Assembly (NCBI GenBank): GCA_032719365.1
Contig: CM064876.1
Span: 56,167,864 to 56,231,863, forward strand
Direction of reading: 5' to 3'
Length of the DNA: 64,000 bases
DNA from: Prinsepia uniflora
Taxonomy: Eukaryota > Streptophyta > Magnoliopsida > Rosales > Rosaceae
Shown here: piece after piece, positions 11,195 through 21,002 of the stretch
Layout of the letters: every line of letters begins with the position of its first letter
How positions within the stretch are numbered: position 1 is the stretch's first letter
Translations under genes and position numbers: made by a program
The notes under the pieces: model-generated
Databases searched by the model: none
What the model was told of the DNA's origin: nothing
Seen by the model: only the letters and a program-made list of their open reading frames with translations

Positions 11195-11606
11195 TATTAC
11201 AAATGCACCGAACAGCGGTCATAAACACTTATAATACGATTCACCTTAAGTTTGTGATTTCAATGTGTGTTAAACATCTAAATCTCTTCAATTTTCTACT
11301 AAGTGCACCGAACAGCGGTCATAAACACTTAGTGTAGAATTGAAGTTTAAGCACTAAAACATATGAAGTAAAAGAAATTCAAAAAGTAAAACAAATGGAG
11401 ATTGCATTCTTACTTACAAATGTTAGAAAGAAAATACCAACACATATATTGAATTATAAGTAAAACCAAAACAATAAGAAGAATTTAAGTGAATGGAGAA
11501 AAGTTACACTTTTGGAACCCAAGAACAGCTTGTGATTCCGAAAGTGGATGGAAACAATGGAATGTTATTCATAAAGAACACCGAACAGCGGCAAGAACCT
11601 TATGAA
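11195..11606 (-). other. Conserved-loop hairpin array in the solo LTR
   Basis: Three hairpins carry CACCGAACAGCGG: 11195-11236, 11286-11345 (inner stem 11299-11332) and 11568-11606. Relative to the first LTR, stem CTAAATG/CATTTAG has become CTAAGTG/CACTTAG, and TTCACAAG/CTTGTGAA has become TTCATAA/TTATGAA. Both are compensatory double changes. The second hairpin of the other LTRs (near 11256-11285) has lost its core motif here. Confidence 0.65.
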
Positions 11607-11966
11607 GATGGAGGATAAAACATAAGAATACGGACTTAAATTCTAGAATTATTTCGGAAATACTTGGCCTAGGTTTTTCTTAAGGAAATCATAAAAAATG
11701 TGTTTAAGAGATCTCAAAAAAAAAATCACAAGAATAAAGTAAAGAAGAAATGAAATTAAGAAATAACATAAATTATGACATAAATTAAGAACAAGAATTA
11801 AAGGAAAACTAATTAAATAAAAAGTCTACAATAATTAAAATGGTCCCAAAATAAAGAATAAAAATAAAGAAGATGAACTAAAGTAGACAAGAACTATAGA
11901 GAAACTACACAAAGAGAACTAAAATGGGAGAAAAAATGGGGACCCTTGTTACATGAATTTGAACCC

Positions 11967-11976
11967 CTATTTATAG
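11967..11976 (-). promoter_or_regulatory. LTR TATA box, solo LTR
   Basis: The minus strand reads CTATAAATAG, at the position equivalent to 2660-2669. Confidence 0.55.
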
Positions 11977-12059
11977 GGAAAAAAAGCTAACAAAAATAAA
12001 ATAAAATTTACAATAAAAATAATTAAAAGTGAAATGATGAATAATGATGAAATTAGGGA

Positions 12060-12640
12060 TGGGTTAGGGTTGAAAAATCATAAAAACTGCACAAAGTGGA
12101 GTAAGTTGGAGCAGTTTTGAATAGTTGGGCAGGTGCAGGAAAATCAGAGCAGAAAAATGGGCTGATGCAGTGGACTGGGCTGGTGAAGGCGGGTAGGTGG
12201 CTGGGCAGACTGGGCTGTGCGGGCAGGTGGGCTGTGACTCCTGCAGCGGACAGATTAGACCAGTGAAGGCGAGTAGGTGGCTGTGCGCGGACCTGGGTTG
12301 GTGAGGATGGCAGCGCAAGTGGGCTGGCGAGCAGGCGTAACAGGCTGGGCTTCTATTTCGCGCGGGGCAGCAGGTGCAGAACAGAGCGCGCAGGTCTGGG
12401 CTGGGTAGCTGAAGGTGCAGTGGGCTGGTGAGGATTGGACTAGACCCAGGCAGCTGATTCGACTGGCGTACAGACTGGAATTATTGGACCTGCGCGCGTG
12501 ATGGGCTTGCAGCGGGTCGACTGGAGACGCGGGCCTGGACTGCAGGTTGGAGTCTGGGCTTGCTACAAGAGAAGGGGTTGGGCGAGTTGCGGGCTGGGCT
12601 GCGGAATGTGGGCTTGCAAACTCAATTTTGGGTTTGTTCT
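12060..12640 (-). repeat. G-rich low-complexity block in the solo-LTR U3
   Basis: The plus strand is rich in GGGCTGG, GGCAGG and GTGGGCTG words, so the minus strand is C-rich. It lies upstream of the TATA box. The six-frame ORFs in it are compositional. G runs could support quadruplexes on the plus strand. Confidence 0.6.
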
Positions 12641-12905
12641 TTTATTTATTAATTTGGGTCTGCAAGAATAGAAAAATAAAAAATAATTAATATATAATTT
12701 CATCTAAACTCGTCCATAATTTATTCGTTATTAATCCGATCAGGACGATTCTTTCGCCAAAATGTTCCAAATAACAAGATTTATTTATTTAAACAAAAAT
12801 ATCACAAAATAAAATATTTTATCTAATTATTTATTATTTTATTATTAAAAGTAAAGTATAAGGGTATAAAATATTATAAAATAATCCTTATTTGAGGACC
12901 TATCA

Positions 12906-12937
12906 ATGATCGAATGAATTTCGATCCCGTGCACTGA
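12906..12937. repeat. 32-bp direct repeat flanking the solo LTR (right)
   Basis: This is the partner of 10656-10687 with 30 of 32 bases equal. It lies immediately after the LTR end. Confidence 0.85.
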
Positions 12938-13074
12938 AATGCAGAATTGGACTTCGCATGTTAAAACATTTGCCTACTTTTTGTCATGGCCTGGTGGTTG
13001 TCCCTCTTGGTGGGGTTGGAAGTATTTTTTAGTAGCTTTCTGACTCCAACAAGTCAAGTTCTTGGATGGTTTCA

Positions 13075-14215
13075 TGTGCCTCGCTGAGACGAGCCTTGAG
13101 CGCTTCGCGTGACGAAGTCGTGACGTGGTCTGCATAGTGAAGACTTGTTGTGCTTTGTGTGGCAAAAACTTTGAGTTTTTCGCATGGTGAAGGCCTCGAG
13201 TGCTTCGTATGTCGAAGGCTTGGAGTGTTTTTGCATGGCGAAGACTTGGACCGCTTCGTATGGCGAATGCTTGAAGTGCTTCGCGGGGCGAAGACTTAGA
13301 GTGCTTCGCGGGGCGAAGGCTTGGAGTGCTTCGTATGACGAAGACTCGGGTGCTTTGCATGGCAAAGGCTTGGAGTGCTTCACGTGGCGAAGACTTGGGG
13401 TGCTTCGCGAGACGGAGGCTTGGAGCGCTTCGTATGGCGAAGGCTTGGAGTGCTTCGCATGGCGAAAGCTTGGAGTGCTTCGCGGGGCGAAGACTTAGAG
13501 TGCTTCGCGGGGCGAAGGCTTGGAGTGCTTCGCATGGCGAAGGCTTGGAGTTCTTCGCATGGCGAAGGGTTGGAGTGCTTCGTATGGCGAAGACTCGGGT
13601 GCTTTGCATGGCAAAGGCTTGGAGTGCTTCACGTGGCGAAGACTTGGAATGCTTCGCGGGACGAAGGTTTGGAGTGCTTCGCATGACGAAAGATTGGAGT
13701 GCTTCCCATGGCGAAGGCTTGGAGTGCTTCGCATGGCGAAGGCTTGAAGTGCTTTGCAGGGTGAAGACTTAGAGTGCTTTGAAGGCTTAGAGTGCTTCGC
13801 GTGGCGAAGGCTTGGAGTGCTTCACGTGGCGAAGGCTTGGAGTGCTTCGCGTGGCGAAGGCTTGAAGTTCTTAGAGTGCTTCGCGGGGCGAAGGCTTGAA
13901 GTGCTTCGGGTGGCGAAGGCTTGGAGTGCTTCGCGTGGCGAAGGCTTGGAGTGCTTCGTGGCGAAGACTTGGGGTGCTTCGCGTGGTGAAGGCTTGGAGT
14001 GCTTCGCGTGGCGAAGGCTTGGAGTGCTTCGCGTGGCGAAGGCTTGGAGTGCTTCACGTGGCGAAGACTTGGGGTGCTTCGTGGGACGAAGGCTTGGAGT
14101 GCTTCGCATGGCGAAGACTCGTGTGCTTTGCATGGCAAAGGCTTGGAGTGCTTCACATGGCGAAGACTTAGAGTGCTTCGCGTGACGAAGTCTTTGAAGT
14201 GTTTCGGGTGGTAAA
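13075..14215 (-). repeat. 25-bp minisatellite downstream of gag
   Basis: About 45 units of 25 bp contain GCTTGGAGTGCTTCGCG on the plus strand, with variants at the CGCGTGGC end. The consensus has no stop codon in any frame on either strand, and since 25 is not a multiple of three a long ORF cycles through all three frames. This yields 25-residue repeats in up to six overlapping ORFs, the longest 236 codons on minus. I treat these ORFs as repeat artefacts. The array follows gag, where Tat elements often carry tandem repeats. Confidence 0.85.
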
Positions 14216-14299
14216 GGCCTAGTGCTTTCTAAACAAAAGCGTAGGCGATAAGACAATTTCATTAGACATTGAAATGAAACATCTTTAATCTTATTGAAA

Positions 14300-16480
14300 G
14301 ATGCTATATGAGAAAAGTAGGCACTGAGCCAAATTTTAACCACAAAATTTGTGTCTTCGATGATGACTTGGTCACTGATTCAGTTTCTTGGTTGTTCCCT
14401 ACAACTCGGACTCGGCAATGATGGTGTCTACGCGGATCATCTTTTATGCGGGTTCCTGGGGGTCTTTGTTTCCGAGACGATCCGTTGCCTTTTTTCTGAC
14501 GTACCCGGTGCAGTGTTCTTCTTTCAAGAGATCTTGGAGGTATCTTTTGAAAGTCTGGCAAGAGCTTATGTCGTGTTCATAACAATTGTGATAGGCACAC
14601 CATTTTGTCTTGTCGGCCCTCTCCTGGCTGCCTTTAATGGGAGCTGGTCTTTCGAACCATGATTTTTCCTTTATCTGATTGTATATTTGAAGGAAAGGTA
14701 TCGAAAACTGTGTGTTTTTCTTTGCACCCGCGTACGTGTTGGATGACGGGTTCCCTTTGCATTTTTTGGCTTTCTCGACTGAGCTCCCGCGGTGGGCATC
14801 ATCCTTTGGCTGCGCAAACACCTTTACAGGATGTCCATCTTCCTCGACGTGGTTGGCGGCATGTGTGACGTTTTTCTCGTCCTCCCAGCATGCATGTCGC
14901 ACCGCCATAGATAGCATCTTGGTGAGACTTCGGGCGTTGCTCATGACGATGTCTCCGTAGAGCTAGCTCTCCCGCGGTAGGCCTTGCTTAAATGCCATGG
15001 CTGCGACGAGATCGCTGCAACCAACGATGCGAGACTTCTCTTCGCAATACCTCCGGATATATTGCCGCAAGGTTTCCTTAGACCTTTTTCGGATGGTGAA
15101 GAGGTGGTCATCCTTGACTTCGACGGTGCGAAGCTGCGAGTAATCCTTCACGAAAGCAAGAGCCAACTATTCAAAGGAAGTGATTGATCTCCGGGGGACA
15201 TGGTTGAACCATGTCGCCGCCTGACCTTGCATCAAGGCTTGGAACACTTTGCACATGAGCGCGTCGTTGTGCATGTGAGGTACCATGACCCCCCGATAGT
15301 AATTGATGTGCTTTACTAGATCGGAGGTTCCTTTGTACTGAATGAAGTTTGGTGTTGAAAATTGTTGGGGGAATGGCTCATCCTCAATGTCCCTCACGAA
15401 CGGCGAAGATGATGACGTCTGAAATTGGAGCCAAAGATCATCCTCCAAGTCTCCGTCGCGTTGAACTCCCTGGAGGCGTCAATCTAGCATCCTTCAGACG
15501 TCTTCAGCGTGCAATGGTCCTTCGTATTGGGGGTTCCCACGCCTAGTCAAATGGCGTCGACTCCCTCGAGTTGCAGCGGGCCTAGCTTTCGAGCGTGCTG
15601 GCGAGTAAGTCTTGTCTTCCTTGCCATGATCATCCGACTGGGTGCGTGACACATAGGAGACTGCTCGCTGTCGTCGGCTATCGCGTGGGTATTCAATGCG
15701 TGAAAGTGCTCCGGGGCGTCCTCCGAGTTGTTCTCGGGCCGATATCCTCGGTTGATCTTGTCCTCTTGCTTTGGTGGTGCAGCTTTCTTCCCCTGAGTCG
15801 TTCAGCGACGTGTCTCGGGACATTGTCGGGCAGCGGACATGCTCTTTGTCAGCGCGCTTCGGAACGTCCCCCGGTGTCTTGCGAGGTTCATTGCCTCCTT
15901 CGGAGGTTCTAGATGTCCCGATGTCCTCCAACAGCAGTTACAAAAGTTCATATTGGGCCCGAACTTGGTTTCTCAGTTGATCGACCTGTGTGTCAGTCCA
16001 AGTCGCGGAGGTGATCCCTTAGGTGCTTGCTCGTGATGAGTAGCATGTCGGAGCGCACGTCGCGCACCTTCAGACAGATGTGACGAACCATGTCTCCCTG
16101 TTACCTGGGTGTCGGTCTGCGAGTTGCGCAGGATGTCCAAGTGCCTCCTTAGGTCCCAGTTGGAAGGGGGCTGATTCAGGACTTTTAGAGATGATTCTCT
16201 CGCCCGAAACCCGTCTGTTTGTTGAAAAAATGTCGCGCCTGGCCCCGTTACAGGTGGGGGGGTTCACAGTTGCAGCGGCCATGGGGAACGTTCCAAAACT
16301 GAACGTAGGTGTCGAATCCGGCATTCCGAACGGTAGGTGAATTGATGCGTGGCGCGGGCCGTGCATGAGACATGAAAATGGTTCCTCCGGAATCTCAGGC
16401 AGTGGTTCGCTCACGGCAGTGATCGCAGCTGCGGATGTCGCAGCCTCGGAGGCTTGCGCGGATCGGCGTGTTCTGGCCAT
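14300..16480 (-). pseudogene. gag: Tat-type Gypsy gag relic
   Basis: The start ATG at 16480 begins MARTRRSAQASEA. A coiled-coil-like stretch (QLRNQVRAQYELL, about 15940-15980) follows. The retrotransposon gag domain lies at about 15448-14970 (FIQYKGTSDLVKHINYY, TWFNHVPRRSITSFE, QYIRRYCEE). A gag zinc-knuckle-like region lies near 14540 (WCAYHNCYEHDISSC, then LLKEEHCTGYV). The frame from 15931 to 14444 is continuous except for stops at about 15494 and 15482 (TGA), 15167 (TAG after SITSFE, where the family has Q) and 14963 (TAG). There is also a frameshift near 15990-16070. All four stops fit C-to-T changes. No pol follows, so the element could not move without help. Confidence 0.75.
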
Positions 16481-16587
16481 GTGAAGAACGGTAAGTGTCG
16501 AAAGTGTGATGATGGAGTTTTTTCAAGGAAAAACTAAAGAGTACGCTTTGAGTATTTCTCAAATCGGCTCTCAATGAAAGCACCCGT

Positions 16588-17089
16588 TGTTGATGTAGAA
16601 ATCGTCCGGCTCTGTGAAATTCCTTCTCGATCCCTACACACAAGAACAAAAATCAAACGGGGTTAAGGTTGAATCTCGGGGGGGTGGTTCAACCGAAAAC
16701 GCTCTGATGCTTAAGTCAGTTTTCCGTGAGAGAATAATCTGACAAAGTGTTTGCAGAAGTTTTTGATTACCTTTAGAAGTGAAATATGGTCTTCAATTTA
16801 TAGTGAAGCCTTGAGGGTCACCAGAGCGTCTGATTGGTTGAAGGAGAAAATATTAAATAAGTGATCGTACCGAGTGTAATCACTTATTTATTAATGAATA
16901 AATAATTCGCTGGGAAATTATTTATCATCGATATTGATCTGATTAATTAATATATTTAGCTGGTAAATATATTGAATTAATGCGGAGACCGTTACATGTC
17001 GATGTCAATTTTACCAAGGGTAATATCGGCATCATGGGAATTGTTGGCCACGTGGCGGCTCCAGAATATTCCGGTAATTTATGACTCCA
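16588..17089 (-). repeat. 5' LTR of the outer Tat-like element
   Basis: On the minus strand it starts TGGAGTCATAAATTACCGG and ends near ACATCAACA; the exact inner end could be 16588 or 16591. It holds the TATA box CTATAAATTG (16794-16803), then a transcribed part with ACTTAAGCATCAGAGCG, a motif I know from Tat/Ogre-type LTRs. The following leader GGTGCTTTCATTGAGAGCC (16566-16585) is also typical of that lineage. The right flank is TAATA. Confidence 0.75.
16794..16803 (-). promoter_or_regulatory. TATA box of the outer LTR
   Basis: The minus strand reads ACTATAAATTGAAG about 290 bp from the LTR start, a usual spot for the LTR core promoter. Confidence 0.5.
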
Positions 17090-17918
17090 TAATATTATAC
17101 CTAATTATACTTGATCCACAAGAATGAGAAAGCCTTGATTTGATAATCGTGGAATGGTATGAATATATAAATTTCTATATATGACCAGACTATATATGTT
17201 TTGATTTCAAAATTCGAATAAGATTTTCACTTTTACAATGTTAATTGTGATGAGTTATAAAAATAAATTGTATTTCTTTTAATTATAATGTACTATAAAG
17301 TTATAAACTGGCTCATATTCACTGGAAGGAATTATAAAAGTATTAAAATGTTGAATCTAAACAGCAACGACTTATATATAATTACTTATATGCTAGAGGT
17401 GGACCAACTTGAATACATTGATTTAAGCCTCGTCATTCGGTAAGGCTGGAGCCCGGTCTATTATGCTATAGGCTTGGGTCGGGCCTTTTTGTTATGTCAA
17501 AATTATGCAAATCGAACCGGAGTGAATTTGATGAATGGATTGGGCTCTTTCGGGCTTCACCGAAGAAAACCAGTGGAGAAAGAAAGAAAATGGAGGGAGG
17601 AAGATATCTCACCCAAAAAAAAAAAAGAAGGTGGCCTCTTGGGTTTGAATATTAAAGTTCGAAATTAGTGAGTAAATAGTGTTATATATATTAGGCCATT
17701 AGTGTATCACGGTAGATATTTGATATTTGGGTTGGACATCTTCATAAAAATATAAAAATATAAAATTATGGACCATGTTTATAATTTATTAATTTTTTTT
17801 ATGAAAGTACGGTTAATCATTAAAATCGTAATAAATCGTACAAAATTGGTGCTTTTGAGTGGCCTCATTCAAACATCGCTAAAGTTTACAACCCGAAAAA
17901 AAATACCACACCAAAAGG
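17090..17918. other. Unassigned AT-rich sequence
   Basis: I see no gene. The stretch lies between the outer Tat element and the LINE RNase H end. The part from about 17700 may be LINE 3' UTR, because a T-run at 17793-17800 would be an A-run on the LINE strand, but no clear poly-A tail or target duplication is visible. Confidence 0.4.
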
Positions 17919-18468
17919 CTAACTATGAACTAAATCCTCAAACAAGACATCAGAAATTAAATCGGGTGATTCCTGGAACCACACTTTCTCCTGATCTAGA
18001 GTGAGCCCATGGCCAGCCAAACGGTGGGCCGCTTTATTTGCGTCTCGCCTAGAGTGTAGGAAGCTAGCTTGGCTCAAGTCCTTTGCAAAGGCACGAGCAT
18101 CATTTATCACCGGTCCCACTGCGGAACATCACTGTTTCTCATGAAAGAGCCGCCATCAATACCGCACAATCATCTTCGAAACAGACCAAGGATAAACCCA
18201 ACTGTGCAACCAGCTGAGCGCCCCGTCGTGCTGCCAAGGCTTCAGCATGCAAAGCTGTGTCAACCCCTCTGAAGAAGCCTGCACAGGAGGCTAAGCAACT
18301 GCCGTTCCCATTCCGAATGACCACTCCAAAACCCCCTCTCCCTTCCGAATCCACAAACGGACCATCAAAATTGCACTTATACCACCCATTCATTGGTTTC
18401 TTCCATAAGACGGGGGTCCGATGGGAAGTACCTTTTTTGTGAAGGTGGTGGTTGTGGAACGAAATCAT
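17919..18468 (-). pseudogene. LINE C-terminal RNase H domain (RVT_3 type)
   Basis: WYKCNFDGPFVDSEGRGGFG followed by VVIRNGNGSCLASCAGFF marks the start of the plant RVT_3 RNase H fold, with HAEALAARRGAQLV and FEDDCAVL later. After a frame break near 18130, RRDANKAAHRLAGHGL and WFQESPDLISDVL finish the domain, and the stop is at 17919. RNase H tails are common in plant L1-like LINEs. Confidence 0.75.
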
Positions 18469-18469
18469 C

Positions 18470-18720
18470 GACCCATGAGCGGCCCCAGCAATGTTATGTA
18501 GAGCTAAATGGGATCCTTTCCAAACCAGACACTTCTTGCTGCTGTACAGTCTCTCAGTACATGTTCAATCGACTCTTGAAAACCACCACAGAAGGGACAC
18601 ATCGTATCATTGGGCACCCTTCATCGAGAAAGATTCAGCTTTGTTGGTAGGAAGTTTTTGCACACCTTCCAGGCAAAAATCTTGACCTTGTTTGGTACAC
18701 AGGCTGCCCAAATTTTCTTC
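18470..18720 (-). pseudogene. LINE zf-RVT region
   Basis: The minus strand here encodes a cysteine-containing stretch (a CPFCGGF-like motif near 18590) followed by sequence like a zf-RVT domain, in the expected place between reverse transcriptase and RNase H. It contains stops and frame changes, so the boundaries are approximate. Confidence 0.45.
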
Positions 18721-18959
18721 CAAAGGAGTTGACTCACATTCTCACTCCCAGAACTCCCAGATCTATTCTACTCACGTACTTGTTGCGAAAAAGACACCTT
18801 ATAAGCACTCCTTACCGTGAAAATTCCAGATTGCTTCCCTGGTCAGATTAATTGATCAAGCTGATGCCTGATACTCAAAGGGATACGTAAAATTAGGATT
18901 GCTTCTTCTGGATAGAAATTGGCCAATACTCTCTGATAGTTCCACCCGTCTTTTTCCTC

Positions 18960-20993
18960 ATTTTAAAAATACTGGACTCTCATATCAGGATCCCAATCTG
19001 GCGGTCTAGGAGAGATAGGACTGGCATGCCTGCCAAGTGCGAATGAGGGACCCATCTCCCACCTGCCACCTTGAACCCCTACGGATCCCTTCGCGAGCAA
19101 CAGTAAAACTTCTCCAGCAAAAAGATGCATTTTTCCCTACCTCAACCTTCAAGAACGCATCATGCGGGAAATAACGGGCTTTAAAAAGGCAGGATACAAA
19201 TGATTCAGGGTGCTGCAGTATCCTCCATCCATGTTTCGCCAATAGAGCTAGATTAAAAGCATAAAAAGTCACGGAAACCAAGTCCTCCTTCCATCTTGGG
19301 CTTGCACATTGATTGCCAACTCATCCAGTGGATTCGTTTTTTCAGCATTACGTCACCCCACCAGAAGTTGCAAATACTTTGTTGTAACTCATAACAAAAG
19401 GATTTGGGGAGGAGGAAACAGTTCATGACATAAACTGGAATTGCCTGAGCGATGGAATTAATGAAAATCCCCTTACCATCAGAGCTCAACAATTTGCCCT
19501 TCCAACCATTAAGTTTTTTTCATAATCTGTCCTTGATAAAAGCAAACGTGACAGTTTTCGATTTTCCCACAAACAGTGGTAGCCCCAGATAACTCCCAGT
19601 CAAACAAACTGAGATTGTTGCTAAAAGAGACGCAACACTTTGCTAGATTGATGGTCTGTCACGAGGCTTTCTCATAAGCAGCTAGTAGTTTTCGAATGGC
19701 CAAACACTCCTAATGCTACCCTGTTAAATAGGAGGCTATCATCGGCAAACAATAGATGATGGACACTCGGAGCCCCTGGTGCAATAGTCAGTCCATGAAT
19801 TCTACCATTAGCCGCCCATTTGTCTAACAAAGCTGAAAGGCCCTCTGCGCAAATCACAAAAAGATAAGGAGATAAAGGATCTCCCTGTCGGATCCCCCGC
19901 TGCAGTGTAACAAGTCCAATGGCTCCTCATTTAACTTAAAAGAATAGGAAACTGTGGAGATACACTCCATTAACAATGTTATCCAACCATCAGCAAAACC
20001 CATCTTTCTCATTGTTTGCTCAAGAAAAACCCACTCGACCCGATCATAAGCCTTACTCATATCGAGCTTGAGAGCCATGACCCCATCCCACCCACTTCTC
20101 TTTTTATACATATAATGAGCCAACTCTGCTGCCACCAAGCTGTTATCAGAGATTAATCTGCCAGGGATAAAAGCACTCTGTGTAGGAGAAATTACCTTGT
20201 CCAAAATTGTCTTCAGACGGTTGGTCAGTGTCTTGGAACAAATTTTGTATAACACATTACAAAGGCTGATAGGGCGGAGTTGAGTCATCTCCATTGGATT
20301 TTTAGCTTTGGGGATCGAAGTGACATGTGTATAGTTAAGATCTCTTGGCATTCTCCTTGAGGTGAGAACCTGTTTAACACCCGCACAAATATCTGCACCC
20401 ACCACATCCCAAAAGCGCTGGAAGAAGGCTGGAGTCATTCCATCTAGGCTAGGAGCGTTAGACGGATTCATTTGAAATAAGGCCACTTTAATCTCCTCAT
20501 CTGTGTAGGGAGCCAACAACATTTCATTCATGCTTCTAGTAACTATAGGTTCAATAGCCTCAAGGATCTCTTCCATTGGACGATTAGCCTACGAAGCAAA
20601 CAAGTTATCAAAATATCTGATAATTATTGACTCCATACCTTGTCCATGCCCCCTCCAAACTCCATCTTCATCAAGCAGCCCCTTAAGAGAGTTTTTCCGG
20701 TGAATTTCCGAAGCTCTCAAGTGAAAGAACCTTGTGTTCCTGTCCCCATGTTGAAGCCAATCCTTTTTTCCCCTTTGTCTCCAATAAATCTCTTCCTGAT
20801 GCAGCAGGGAATTTAAAGTCTCAGAGAGCTGAAGCTTGACCTGACCCGAAGCCTCAGTGAAAGGGGTATTCAAAATGGCTTGTAACTGTCTTTGTATTGA
20901 AGAAATATCTTGTGGTAGAGACCGAAGACTAGCACGGGCCCGCACATTTGGACCCATTCTTGTTTTCTTTATCATTTCATTTACCAAAGACAT
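18960..20993 (-). pseudogene. LINE reverse transcriptase domain
   Basis: Upstream linker motifs are WLQHGDRNTRFFH (about 20745) and GLLDEDGVW. RT blocks follow: SLDGMTPAFFQRFW, LRPISLCNVLYKI, SAFIPGRLISDNSLVA, LKLDMSKAYDRVEW (first catalytic aspartate) and the catalytic box FADDSL at about 19735. Past it come KGIFINSIAQAIPVYVM and FNLALLAKHGWRIL, typical of plant LINEs. A TAG near 20583 and frameshifts near 19855, 19640 and 19260 break it. The enzyme would copy its own mRNA at nicked chromosomal DNA. Confidence 0.8.
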
Positions 20994-21002
20994 GGGGTCC
21001 GC

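Larger units (their letters stand above)
10685..12905 (-). repeat. Solo LTR, divergent member of the 1.86-kb-LTR family
   Basis: On the minus strand it starts TGATAGGTCC and ends GGCGTTATCA, and it aligns along most of its length with 1303-3161. It shares the TATA box (11967-11976) and three of the four conserved-loop hairpins. No internal domain or second LTR is attached, so it is a solo LTR. It is longer (2221 bp) because its U3 contains a G-rich block (12060-12640) not present in the other copies. Confidence 0.8.
1..17089 (-). mobile_element. Outer non-autonomous Tat-like Gypsy element, nested host for two insertions
   Basis: Positions 1-110 match 16980-17089 with five substitutions by eye, and both copies end at ACTCCA, so they are the same end of two LTRs of one minus-strand element. 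Between them lie a Tat-type gag relic and non-coding sequence with minisatellites, but no protease, reverse transcriptase or integrase. Removing the insertions at 1303-10077 and 10685-12905 leaves an interior of roughly 5 kb (111-1302, 10083-10684, 12938-16587). The left LTR continues outside the window, so the left target duplication cannot be checked. The likely class is a gag-only Tat derivative that relied on a partner for pol. The lineage rests on the gag zinc-knuckle region and on the leader sequence after the LTR. Confidence 0.7.

Noticed and set aside
12974..14185. Several overlapping ORFs of 70-236 codons on both strands
   Set aside because: They are frames through the stop-free 25-bp minisatellite, not separate genes.
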